Source: Serinus canaria (Eukaryota; Chordata; Aves; Passeriformes; Fringillidae). Taken from it: 64,000 nucleotides of DNA. Under the pieces are notes generated by a model. The model was not told the DNA's origin and searched no databases. It was given only the letters and a program-made list of their open reading frames with translations. The DNA lies in assembly GCF_022539315.1 (NCBI RefSeq), contig NC_066327.1, positions 13,370,995 through 13,434,994 of the forward strand, read 5' to 3'. The translations under genes and the position numbers were made by a program. Below, piece after piece: positions 28,115 through 39,490 of this stretch. Position 1 is the first letter of the stretch; each line of letters begins with the position of its first letter.

Positions 28115-28146
28115 TTTTTTTTTAAATTTTTTTTTTTTTTTTTTTT
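28115..28146. repeat. poly-T tract
   Basis: Thirty-two bases are nearly all T, broken only by AAA. It could be the poly-A tail of a minus-strand retrocopy, but I see no recognisable retrocopied sequence downstream (28147 onward, read on the minus strand) and no flanking direct repeat. I call it simple sequence. Confidence 0.8.
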
Positions 28147-31092
28147 GTGAGCTTCTCATTGCTTGGAACAAAACTCCAGGTTGTTTTTTAAAGCTGCTTA
28201 GAGCAGGCAGACAAGACAAAGGTTAAGCTGAGGGAGGATGGATCAGGACAGGGACCTGCACAGGTCACTGAGGTTGGCAGCTCCAGCTCTGCTGTGACCT
28301 CCAGGGGCTGTGGATAAAACCACAGGATTAGCAGCAAGGCACACACTGAGCTGAGTCTCCTCTGACAGGACAGAGAAGGGGAAACAGAATTTCTATTCAG
28401 GGTATCAAAATCAACCCTTGAAGCATAGCATTGCTTGTTGATTGCAAATAATGGAGCTGCAGAAATGATTTCTGCACAGGAATGCACTCTTTGGCTTTGC
28501 TGCAAACTGTTTTCTCTGCCCATTTCACTACAAAGCTGGGAGGTGATGACCATGAATTGTTTTGTTTGGTGTAGGTAGGAGTTTTCTGAAAAAATGGGAA
28601 AAGGGAAATTGAAATCCAGAGCTAATTGTTTTAATGTCAAAATTATGCTTATAAGAGAAAGTAAATTGTGCATAATCCAGCTAACTTTTAGGATATCTGG
28701 TAAAGCAGCAGTCCAAGCCTGTCCTTTCTGAAGGACACACTGGCATGCCCTGGCATTCAGCAGTATCCCAAAATGGCCAGGAGGATGCAGGCAATGGTGT
28801 GTTTCCAAGTGCTTTTTCAATAGATGCGAGACATTCAAATGAAAATAAACCATTTAAAAAAGTGGCAAATGTGCTGCAACTGTTGGAAATGTGTGAGAGT
28901 CTGCAGTAGGCACAACAAACAGTTGGCAGAATGAACAGTGTCAGGCTGTGGCTGATGATCTTGTGATTAACAGCTGCCAGTTGTTTGAACAAAGGTTGTT
29001 TTTCCACCAAAGTCTTGCCACTCCTTTGGGGGGAGAGCTTTCTTACTTGGTTCTGAGTTTCCTTTTCAGGCTGATTTCTGTTCAAAACAGTCTGGAGAGC
29101 TGAATTTTGATACCAAAGGCTGAAACTGTAGGTGAGATCCAACGAGCTGGCACTCCCCTGGGGAAGTGGGAGTTTCTGAGGAGGATTCAGAGCCTTCTTG
29201 GGGTGTTTTTCTCCATGATCCTCCCTCACACCCAACCCCAGCCTGTGTCCCAGCTCCAGGAGCAGAGATGTGCATCTGTAGCCCCCTCTGTGATCAGCTT
29301 AGCACAGGTTCCTGATCTCCAGCCTCTCAAAACAGCAGCCTCCTGACTTCTGCTGGCTCCAGCTGCTTCGCTGGTGCCTCTTTTCCTTTATTCTTTGTCA
29401 CTTTACCCTGCCTGCCTTGTCAAGTGGAAGCTACATGAGCCCCTCTGAGGAGGTACAGAGTAAACTTATTGGATGTTCTGCCCAGGGGCTGTGATTTATT
29501 TGTCCCCTTGTGTTTATTAAATGGAAAATTGCCTCGCTTTTCTCTCCGTGTACAATGCCCACGTACTTCATTCCCTGCCAACATTTCAAATGCTGGGACT
29601 TGGCAAGCACACCCAGCTTCTTAAAATGTAGGCCTTGGAGGCAAAAGTTTTTTGAAACTAACAGGTGCCTCTGAACTTTGATTTAAACTTGTAGCTGTCA
29701 CCAGGGTTTTGACAGATGGGTAATGAAAGATCAAGACAAATGCTGGTAGGAGTCTTTCGAGATGTGCTGCTATTAGCATTTGCTCTGAGCACTTTTTAAA
29801 GGGAACATAAGACTAACAATTTAATGTCTGTTAGTCATCTCACACTGGAGAGCTCCTGCCAGAGAAGGTGAAATGTCTAACTCAGAATTGATGGCAGGGG
29901 ATTGGTAATAAAGAAGAGGCAAAGGGAGGCACCAAAACACCAGCTGTAACCCTGTACCAGGAAAAGAAGAGAAACAAAGAGACGGATCAAGTCTGAGTTC
30001 TCAGATTTGGGGCTATGTCAGTCAAAGCTGAGATTCACAGGGTATGGGCTTGGAAAAAAACACCTGAAATGAGCTCTCTGCTGGATGTGGTATTAGCTGG
30101 AGATGCTTGGGACACAGTGGAGGAAATAAGATGTTTCTTAGAGTGACTGTTAAAGTTGTCAGTGGAGAGTGGAACAGAACAATGCAGATAAGCTTCTTAA
30201 GCCACCCCTGGATTGCAGCTTAGTGGTACCTCTGCTTACCCTGGATCTGGCTTTTTACATATTCTTTAATATAATACTTGTACAAGGGCTCAGAGTGTGA
30301 TATTTTATCATGCTCTGGTAGCCCCATATTCCACAAGTAATGAAGTGTTGGTGGAGTCAGAGGGATTGTCTTTTGAGGAGGGAGCCACTCCACACAACCC
30401 ACCCTTCTCTGCTGTTGGATTTCATTGCATTTCCCTTCCACAGCACTGAGATGTCTCATAAGCTGCTAAAGTGCAGCCCTAAACAAGCCAAGTAATTCCT
30501 TTTTGTGCCACCTGAGTGTGATAATGCAAATCCCCTGTGCCAGATGTGGGAGGGAGCGAGCCAGGGGTTGATGCTGTGCAGTGCTCTGCTTTTTCCCTTC
30601 CCAAACCCTGCACTGCCCTTTTTTACCCACAGAATGGACAGAAAGGGACAGGGCAACTGTGCTGACCTGTGTGCTCCTCCTCTGCAAAGCCTGCCAGGGA
30701 CCTGCTGGAAAACCCTGAGGAGGAGAAGGCTCAGAGTAACACCAGCTCCTGCTGGGGGGACGTGTGGGGCTCCTCAGTCCCCAGGAGAGCACATCAGCCC
30801 CTCCACTGAATCCCCTTTTTCCCTTCAATGTGTCTCTAGAGGGATCCAAAACAATCATAAATTCAACCACAATAATTTTGCAAAAGACACTGGCTTTTTT
30901 TTCAGTTCCCTCCTCCTTCAGTGTATTTTCTGACACTGTGTCTGTCATAAAATAACAGATCAGGGTGTGAAAACCTCCAGACCCTGGGAGAAGTGTTGGA
31001 GGTCACAGGGTCCCCTCTTCAGGGCTATCACCATCATTCAGAGCCAGTGACACCCACAGATTAATTGCCCTTTTATTGATTCTGAATTGACT

Positions 31093-31106
31093 TCCTTAAT
31101 TAAGGA
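31093..31106. promoter_or_regulatory. 14-bp TAATTA palindrome, possible homeodomain site
   Basis: TCCTTAATTAAGGA reads the same on both strands and contains two overlapping TAATTA cores, the binding preference of many homeodomain proteins. It lies in an AT-rich segment (about 31050-31200). This is motif-level evidence only; such palindromes also arise by chance. Confidence 0.25.
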
Positions 31107-34100
31107 GAGTGCCACTTGCTTGCATGATTGCTCTTTTTTCATTTTCAAATTAATAAACCAAAAGATTGGAAGTAAAATTCTTTGCTGTGTATAAGCTCTT
31201 CCCTGGAAAATGCTCTGCTGTGTTTAACATCCTTCCCTGCCCAAAGTTTTTATTTCCTTGCTCAGTTTAGATTAATTGATGTGATTATTTTGATATAAAG
31301 TGCACTGAGATGACTGCAGCATCTGGGGCTGTTGAAGCAGCAAGGGGCTCTGTCTGTGTGGGATATTGTGATAGAGATGCTTTCCTCAGAGGAACCAAAA
31401 TCACTGGAAACTTGGAGAAAAACATTCCCTTTTCACACAGCTTGTCAATATGTTAAGTGCTCCGAAGACAGTGCTTTTGTACTCCTGTAGACATTAAATC
31501 CTCTGCATTTCCTGAGCTGTGACAGTCCTGGTTTCAAATGTTTTAAGCATTGATTGTGCTCAGGGTGATGGACCCAGGGGTGGAAGCTCAGCTGAGGGGA
31601 TAATGGTGGTTCTAGAGGGAAGAGGGTGAAGGATTTTTCTGGAATACCAGCCTTGGGTCCTTCCCTCAGGCTGTTCTTTACACAGAGGCTTAAAACATAA
31701 AGCAGACACTGAGATTTTGGGAAGGGAAGATAAAAACCATAGTTAAAAAAAATTTGAAAATTCCCACGTAATTTTTCCTGGTTCTTCCCACCAGATGTGA
31801 GGTGGTGCCACTTTGGGTCAATTCTCATAGGGGATTTTCCTCTCTTTTTTCCACTTGACCAAGCCCACAAGGAAGGAGATTATGCTGAAGGGAGTGATGT
31901 TGGTTCTCAGGCTGCAAGGCTGATGGGGATTTTGTTCCTTTGAAAGGTTTGGAACAAATTGGAGCGGGAAAAGCCACAGGAATATTCTCCAGACTGCTGT
32001 CACTGCCATCCCCCATGCAACAACAGCAAAGTCAAAAGTCTGTAGTTCTGGCAGGATGAAGGGGGAGTTCTTTGGGGAAAAGTTGAGGTCTGGGGTAAAC
32101 GTGGAGCTCTGTGAAGCTGCTTTTCAGGAAAGCAAGGAAAAAAAAGGGAAAACCAAGAAAAAACGTCTGTCTTTGCCATCTGCTCCTGGCATTTCTGAGC
32201 ACACAGTACCCCCAGAACCTCCAGCTCACATGGGAAAAGATTTTTCTTTTCCTTCCCTTCCTCCTTCACCCTGCTGCTGCTGGCATCCCCTGCCTCTTGT
32301 TGCTGGATCTCCATGAGCTCCAGCAAGGGAGCAGCAAGGGCAGGGTAAAGCTGCCCAGGGCCACCTTCCAGTGTGCTGTGGCTGCCTTAGAGACTGTAAC
32401 TAAGGAGAGGAATGGTGGTTCTGCAGGATGACCTGGAGCAGGTTGGATGTCCTGGTCAACTGGGAAGTTTTAGGAAAGCCATCACTGCAGGTGCTGTGGA
32501 ATTGGGTGGATTTTTGCTCTTCCCATCTGCAGGATTTAACATCAGAGCAGCAATGTACTCTCTAGGGACAGATCAGGTGCAATCCCTGCTGCTTGCTCTT
32601 TGTCAGAAGCAAAGCACAATATTCCTGCTTTGAAAATGAAAAGTATCTCTCAAATGTATTATTCATTTTTAAGAGATAAATACTGGAGCTGAAGAAATAA
32701 TCGTAGTGCAAATATTTTCAAATATATTTCCATACATAATAGCTTTCTGAGTGTGTATATACACATGTTCTCCACAGTAAATATATATTCCAGTTAAAAT
32801 TAATTTGTATAGCCATAATGGAGCTATTGTGGTTATAGGTGATTTGCTTCTTTAATGGTTTGAGTGCTAAAAGGGTAAGAAAACCTTTTGGGTTTGATCT
32901 TCAGTACAAGCTGGTGTAGCCCTACATTGCTGTCATTCTGGACTTGATATTCCAGAGTGATGGGGTGGCAAAACAGCATCAAGAGCATGAATTGAGCCAG
33001 AGGGAACAGGTCAGGCCACCCTCCCTGGATTTTGCCACAGGGTATTTTCAGGAAATCTGGGCTGGATGCCCAGAGTTAGCTGGAATTTAAGACATTTGAG
33101 GAGGAAGAGTGCTGTTGAAATATGCCCTGTGGCTGCCATCACCTTTAACAGCATCTCAGAATTGCAGCCCTGACTCAAAAAAGCCCAGTTCTAATTTTGG
33201 GGTTTTTTTGAGGCTCCTCTCTCCCCAGCTCAGAATTCTATCATCAACTTGCCAAAAATCCTTGCTGAACTTGTTTTTTTCCTCTGAAGATATCTTGTAG
33301 AGAACAGAGAGTACAATCCACATGTGCTGCAAAAATTCATTGAGGTTGTACTGCACTGATGGCACGATCCATCCCAGTGCAGCATCTTCCAGAGGAAACC
33401 CAGCAAGACCAGCCTGTGTTTGAGAGATTTATGCAGAGAAAGCTGTGAAGGAATGGAACTGGACTAAGAATCCTCAAGAGGGAAACAAATCCCAGCTAAA
33501 GATAGCATAGCTGGCTCTTAAAAACAATCTTCTCCATTTTTATATATTTTTCCAAACTTACCAGTAGCAAGCACAGGTGGAGGTTGTTACTTGTTTGAAA
33601 CTGTAAGGACAGAAATTGTGTGCACCTACTGGGTGTAGTGCAATGACAATGTGCCTTTTTCCTTGCCTGGTGGCTGAGCTGTAAGGCTCAGCCTTCCACA
33701 GCTGCTAGCCAAAAATTGCACCTTTGGGTTAAATGAGGAAAACTCTCGCTTTTAGGCTTTGGTTCCCTAAATTATTGAGTTGCTTTGATAAATCCATGTG
33801 AATTCAGGAAGGTGCTTAAGCAGGCACATCAATGAGCCTTAAGCAAACATCTCAAAGCAGATGTGGCTTTCTGGGCCCAGGTTAAAGAGTCTTGTCCCCC
33901 TTCTCCCATTAGGATGGTGCAGGACATGTCCCAGGCAGCTCTCTCTTGTCAAACACTGGGTGTGGATGTGCTGGGTTGGCTTTGTGGCCCTGTCCCACAT
34001 CCTGGCTTCTGTTTGGCTCTGTGGAAATCCCTCTAACCTGCTCTGTTCATGGAGGGATTATTCCTGGAGACATAAGAACCACGGTGCCAGTCTGGATAAA

Positions 34101-34708
34101 GCACAGAAGGTTTCTACTTTTATCTGTCACTGGAAGAGGATGCTGACACACCAGCAGCAAGCAGGATGGATGGAGTGATGCATCCCAGGCCATATGCTCC
34201 TCATTTCTGACAGTTTGTACTTTGCAAAGACTTTCTGAGCCAGCAGTGCTGTTTAGAGCACCACAGACCTGCCCTCTAAGATGTGTTAACTCCCTTTGAA
34301 AACCATTTAAACTTTTCAGTAGTTCATGAGCTTGAAAATCATCCGCTGGGGTGATGGCTTTGCTAATTACAGTGGTGCTGTGATTTAAAGGAGCACAGTT
34401 GCTTTTGTAGCCAGGCAGGGACTGGAGGCTGAAGGCAGGTAGGAGAAGTGCAGGGCTTTGCCATCTGCTCCTGCTGAGGTCTGTTGCTTGGGGTAAGTGG
34501 CTGCCCAGTGCATTAATGGCCCCTGGTAGCAGCACAGTACCTGGCGTCCATTCCTGGCTAATAGAAAATGTCACAGTGTAAGCACCGTGTTCTGATTGCA
34601 TTGGCACCTTTCCATCACAAGCATTAATTCAGTGTAAAGCTGTTTGGGAATCTCAGGGAATGGCTGACGTGGGGCTTGCCAGCTGCTGGAGGTGCTGCAC
34701 TTCTCCCC

Positions 34709-34726
34709 GTGGTGGTGGTGGTGGTG
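34709..34726. repeat. (GTG)6 microsatellite
   Basis: Six uninterrupted GTG units, followed by GATG. Short trinucleotide repeat. Confidence 0.85.
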
Positions 34727-36120
34727 ATGTGGCTGTGCTGCTCCAGCAGGAGCAGTGCAAGGGCTGAACTGAAGCAGCTGAAAGCACTTTAAAATAGCAG
34801 ACAGATAATTTTTACAAGTGGAGCCAGGGCAGGAAGAAGCAGTGCCAGTTTGCATTGGGAAAAAGGGCAAAAACCAGAGGGTTTTGAACACTTTCCAAAG
34901 CTGCAACACTTTTAATGCAAGCTGACACTAATTCTGGTGTAAGCCATGAGAATGCCAGCAGATCCCGTGTGTTTCACCAACATCAGAAGTGGCAGAGCTG
35001 CATGGAAGGAGGGATGATTTACAATCAAACAACAGCAATTATACCAGAGATACAGATGACTTTATAATGAGACTGAGCCAAGGCCACATGGCAGTGCATT
35101 AGGCTTCCAGTTCACATCTAATCATAAATCTTCAGTATGAAGGTTATAAAACTCTTTTCACCAATATTTGTCTGCCTGAAAATTCTGTGAAGCATTAGCA
35201 GCAGCTTGAAGCGATGAAGAGGAACCACTCAGCTTAATTTACATGTAAAATATATACAGTACAAGCTGCAAAAAAGAACTCTTGATGTTTTCCCATGATA
35301 TAAATATTTGATGTTGTTTAGATTCCTTTCCTGTTCTTTTATGGAGGGTTTTCTACTCAATTAGAGCTGGCTGAAAACACATTTTCTGCCCAGTTTTGTA
35401 CCAGAATCATGGAGGATGATCAAAATGAACAGATTTAAAAATTAAATTTGTTATTGCAAATGAGATTTATAGATATTTTCTCTTTGGGGAATATGTTGCT
35501 ATATTGATTTCTCCAAAATAACAAATAATGATTTGGACTATTAGAAGCTGTAAGGTGGTGAATCCAATTCCTGCCAATTTTATTATTCCATCACTCTGAA
35601 AAGAATTTGTTCAGCTAATTCTTGTTCTTGCTGACACAAAGCAGAGATGAAAGCCTCTGTAAGTTGATGGTTGAATTGACATCTTCATTCCTTAAGCTAT
35701 AACAGAATGGACAGTACAACTTTCTCTCTAAAGAGTTTGTTTTGGTTTTTTTTTAATGGATAAACAATCTTGGGTTTGCCTGAATTTAGTACTGAGGAGC
35801 AGTGCTGGGTCCAGGACAGTTGGGCTGTCCTGAAACTTCTGAAGAAACAGATCTGATGCAATATTTCAGGGTCCAGCCCTGAGCTTGCAGACACATCTGC
35901 AATAACTGTATCTGATTTTACTTTGTGTGGGAATCAGTCAAGAGAAATTTGCTGAGGGTAGATGGCTGATACTCATGTGAACCTGATACAGTTTACCATG
36001 ACATGTGGTTGGAAAAGAACCAAAGAAATAGATTTGTAGGGTGAAATCCTCCTCACATGGGTCTTAAGGGAAATTTTATGGACTATAGAAGTATTTATAT
36101 GACATAAGAGAGTAAATTTG

Positions 36121-36310
36121 GGCTGCTTACTCCAATCCCTAGTTACTACAATTAAGGTAGAGTACTTGTAATTTGTATATACTATATGTACTTACTTGTA
36201 TATATTATATTTGTATATTTATCTAGAATAGCATAGTTACTGCCTGGTGGAAGTCCCCACTTTCATGGTCATAATTCAGTGATTTTAAATATATATACCA
36301 TATTTATGCA
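36121..36310 (+). repeat. left arm of a near-perfect inverted repeat
   Basis: This 190-bp segment is almost the exact reverse complement of 39309-39490. From 36166 to 36310 (145 nt) I count a single substitution, at 36241. Nearer the outer end there are two small indels (3 nt near 36126, 5 nt near 36160) and one more substitution. Apart from its first 40 bases it is AT-rich, with an internal TATAT-type stretch. Similarity ends sharply at 36310 on the inner side. It does not resemble a transposon I know. The near identity implies either recent duplication or exchange between the arms. Confidence 0.93.
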
Positions 36311-36422
36311 ATGCACAGGAGAGAGAAATTCCTGAGTGTGTGGTACAGTCAAAATCAGTGTACAACAGTGTGAGCCTGGTTCCAGTTTTTGCACATTCTT
36401 GTAATGATCCAGCAGCCTCCAG

Positions 36423-36434
36423 AAAAAAAAAAAA
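36423..36434. repeat. poly-A tract
   Basis: Twelve consecutive A residues inside the inverted-repeat spacer. Simple sequence. Confidence 0.85.
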
Positions 36435-36841
36435 TCCCATTGCAAAGAAACACAGATAAAAACAAAAAGGAGTTGAAATCACTGATACCTAGCAATTATA
36501 TCCAAATAATGATGATTCAAGTAACAAGCATATAACTACATTTCCTGGCACCAGCATTTCCACTATGGCAAAACAACACTTTAACAACGTTCCTAATCAG
36601 CATGTGCAACAAAACAGAACCTCAGCTCAGGGCTGCTTAAGTGGATGCCTTTTTTTTTTTCCACAGTGTTTCATAAATATCTTTAGGAAGTGAATCTGAT
36701 GATAATAATTATACTACTGCTGTATGCAGCTAAAGACTTCTCCCAGAATAACAAATAACCTGTTAGAAAATCTCTAAGAGCTCCCCATGCCTGCCTACAC
36801 TAATAATACAGTAGAGCTTTGTGTATACATAGGCTTTTTAA

Positions 36842-36945
36842 AGGCACTTTCATGTTAATTATCTAATTAAGCCTTACAATTCTCTTTGAAAGTAAGTAAG
36901 TATGATTATACCTATTTCATGGAGGTGGAAGCTGGAAAATAAAGG
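36842..36945 (-). mobile_element. MIR-like SINE fragment, minus strand
   Basis: Read on the plus strand, this follows the reverse complement of the MIR 3' region in order: a GGCACTTTCATGTTAATTA-type start, then ATCTAATTAAGCCTTACAAT, then a GTAAGTAAGTATGATTATAC stretch and CTATTTCATGGAGG, as in MIR text running from AACTCATTTAATCCTCACAA to CCATTTTACAGATGAGG. It is old and diverged. The match was judged from memory of the consensus; an L2-type origin is possible because the 3' ends are shared. Confidence 0.55.
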
Positions 36946-37426
36946 CTTGATGTCATTTCATCTAATGTTCTTTGACCTTCCCTGACTTTCTTTGACATTG
37001 ATGAGATTGACTGAGGGTTTAGGTGGGAGCACAGGCACCCAAGATTCCCCCCTAGGCAGCAGAGGGAGCAGAGAAGGTGATTTCACCCACCTGAGCTCTG
37101 TCAAGAGCTGCCTGGGATCACTCCTGGCACCAGTGGGATGTTAGGTCTGATCCCACTGTCAACACTGCCTAAAATTTGGGGGGGAGAAAAAAACCCCAAG
37201 TCCAATCAGCAAAGCTCCCAAGCTTGTTCCTTGCAGTGCTGCAGTGCCCAAGCTGTCTGAGCATCCTCCTCAGCTGGAAAAGGTCCCAACCCTTGCAGGG
37301 CCCACTGGCATTGCAGGTGATCTGCCTGGTCAGCAGTGAAGCCATCATCACACCAGGGGTTTGTCCCAGGCTTGTGACAGAGCTGCTCACCCTCTGCTGC
37401 CCTGGGGGGCTCTGAGTCCTTCAGGG

Positions 37427-37482
37427 CAGTGAGAATGAGGAGATGGGAGTGAGAATTTGCAGTGAGAATGAGGAGATGGGAG
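37427..37482. repeat. 33-bp tandem duplication (1.7 copies)
   Basis: CAGTGAGAATGAGGAGATGG and the following GAG recur exactly 33 bp later, so copy one is 37427-37459 and copy two is 37460-37482 plus partial. The repeats are identical over the shared 23 bp, suggesting a recent slippage or duplication. It explains the repeated SHSHL-type peptide in the open frames of this region. Confidence 0.9.
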
Positions 37483-39308
37483 CAGAGAATTCTCTCCTTC
37501 TTTGTTCTCTGGAGTGCCAGCATTTCCTTGCCTGTCAGCTGGGATCTGGCAGTGAGCAGCAAGGGCTCCCTGTGGGTGCACAGGTCTTGTTCATGCTGCA
37601 GTCCCTGGGCTAACTTCAGCACCCTGGAGAAGCTGCTGTTCAGCCAGGAATCTCAGGCTGTGCTCTGCTGGGTCTTTGGTGGCACTGAGTTTGGCAGGGA
37701 GAAGCATCTCCAGCCCTCCTCTGCTGCCTGGCAAGCCTACCCAGCTTGTTTCACTGTTTGCAGTGTTGTGGAACAACTTGTGCAGGCATCTGTGGAAGTG
37801 TTATGTGTATGGCAGCTGATGTGGTTTCCAAACGAGTATAAAAACCCCTAAGAACAGAAATGCTTATCACAAGACAAGAAATAAGTTGGTAGGTGATAGT
37901 TTATAGTGATATCTCCTTGATGGAGTGGTCTGCAGCGTTTCCTGGGGCATGGACATGTGATTCTGAAGGAACAAACACCTTATTTAGGATGAGCTTTGCT
38001 TTTCTTTACTGTTTTGGTGGAAACTTCTTGATTTCCTGTGGCTGCTGGTAGCACTGAAAGCTCTTACAGGCAAAGTACAGGCTGTGGGCTACTGCCTTAA
38101 GAGCTGTATTTCCTAAAACTTTCCTGTGCAAATTCAATAAAAAATTCATGAAGTGACTAAGGCTGGTAGAACTTCCTTCTGTGCTTGCAGTGGTTCAGAC
38201 ATCACTTTTATCTTTTCCAAGTCCTAATGTATAGTTGGTGAGTGACTTCACTGCTTCATAGGGAGCCAAACTGCTGGAAGTTTAGGGCTTGGATGCTTAA
38301 ATGATAACCAACACAGTCAGGCTGTGATTGAGTCAGGGAGGTGCAGTGATGGAGGAGATGCAGAATCACATCTGTGTGTGGCCAGGGAACACCACTGTGG
38401 GAGGAATCAGGCTGTGAGCAGTGGTGCCCCATCCCCTGAGGTGTCCCTGCTGGGCTGTTTGTCCCTCTGGCAGGTGGGGTTGAGGCAGCAGTGGTTTTCA
38501 GCTGCTCAGTCCACCTGCAGAGATGAACCAGTGCCCCTCAGTACCTGCCACTGTCACAGCAGAGCAGCCAGGAGAAGTGTGCAGAGAAGCTGGATGGAGG
38601 GAAAGTTGTCCATTAAAACTCTGCATTCCATAAGGAAACAGGACATTTAACAGCACTGCTTGAACCTGCCAGGTGTATTTATTTACTTCTGTCCACACTG
38701 AACTGTTTCCAATAACGAAAAAGTGAATATTGTACTGAAGTTATGTTTCAGAAAAGCAGATAAGTCTTAGAGGAGGGGTCTCTCACAGGGCTTGTTAGTA
38801 TTTGCTGTTCCCCTGAAAACCTCAAAGGAGGCATGTGCCAAGCTGAAAAGAGAGCAGGGCTTTTCAGTTTCCTTTCAAGTGCTGGCTGGAGGGGAAACCA
38901 CAAGGACTTTCCTCTTATGTTGACTGCTGTAATGATGTGCTTTACTATTGAATTTCCAGGTCTAACTGATGTGGATCAATTATTTGAGTTTGATGGGCCA
39001 CCTGCTTGGGAAACTTCTGTAGTGTTTATAAAAGACCTGGCAGTGCTCTCCTGGCAGGAGATACTTTTACATTCTCTCCTGTGGAAGTGCTGTCCAGGTT
39101 GAATTATAAAATGAACCAATGCCATGCTGGCAATGGGATGGCACTTGGGTTTTCAAGTTCCACAGTAGGACTTCCTCAGTGTGTAGTGCAGGACAGATAA
39201 TTAGCTGAAAGTATGAGCCAAAACTTGAGACCAATTAAATGTTGCACATAAAAGCTGCTGTGTGTGAGAAGCACTCGAGTCTGTAAATATACAAATATAT
39301 TATAAATA

Positions 39309-39490
39309 TGCATAAATATGGTATATATATTTAAAATCACTGAATTATGACCATGAAAGTGGGGACTTCCACCAGGCTGTAACTATGCTATTCTAGATAA
39401 ATATACAAATATAATATATACAAGTAAGTACATATAGTATATACAAATTACAACCACCTTAATTGTAGTAACTAGGGATTGGAGTCAGCC
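39309..39490 (-). repeat. right arm of a near-perfect inverted repeat
   Basis: This 182-bp segment is the reverse complement of 36121-36310, shorter by 8 nt because of two indels (3 nt and 5 nt). The single core mismatch falls at 39378. The outer edge of similarity lies at about 39490-39492 (GGAGTCAGCC side) and the inner edge at 39309. The AT-rich sequence just inside (39280-39308) is not shared with the other arm. Confidence 0.93.

Larger units (their letters stand above)
28147..36120. other. unique noncoding DNA
   Basis: No exon or confident transposon was identified over about 8 kb. It contains the longest open frame of the window (28188-28853, minus strand, 221 codons), which shows no family resemblance. 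At 31093-31106 there is a 14-bp perfect palindrome, TCCTTAATTAAGGA, within AT-rich sequence. A (GTG)6 run lies at 34709-34726. Confidence 0.5.
36311..39308. other. 3.0 kb spacer between the inverted-repeat arms
   Basis: The spacer is single-copy as far as can be seen. It holds poly-A (36423-36434) and poly-T (36650-36660) tracts, a MIR-like fragment (36842-36945), a GC-richer part at about 37040-37760 with a 33-bp tandem duplication, and otherwise no gene or transposase-like frame. The absence of a coding element argues against the whole unit being an autonomous transposon with long terminal inverted repeats. Confidence 0.6.

Noticed and set aside
28115..28146. Poly-T as the tail of a minus-strand processed pseudogene
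   Set aside because: No recognisable coding sequence lies next to it and no flanking direct repeat was found.
28681..29235. 184-codon minus-strand open frame overlapping the 221-codon frame
   Set aside because: Overlaps another equally unsupported frame in a different phase; no family resemblance.
34047..34607. 186-codon minus-strand open frame
   Set aside because: No domain, signal or family pattern; consistent with chance.
36121..39490. Inverted-repeat unit as a DNA transposon with long terminal inverted repeats
   Set aside because: No transposase-like frame in the spacer and no target-site duplication at the outer edges; kept only as an alternative.
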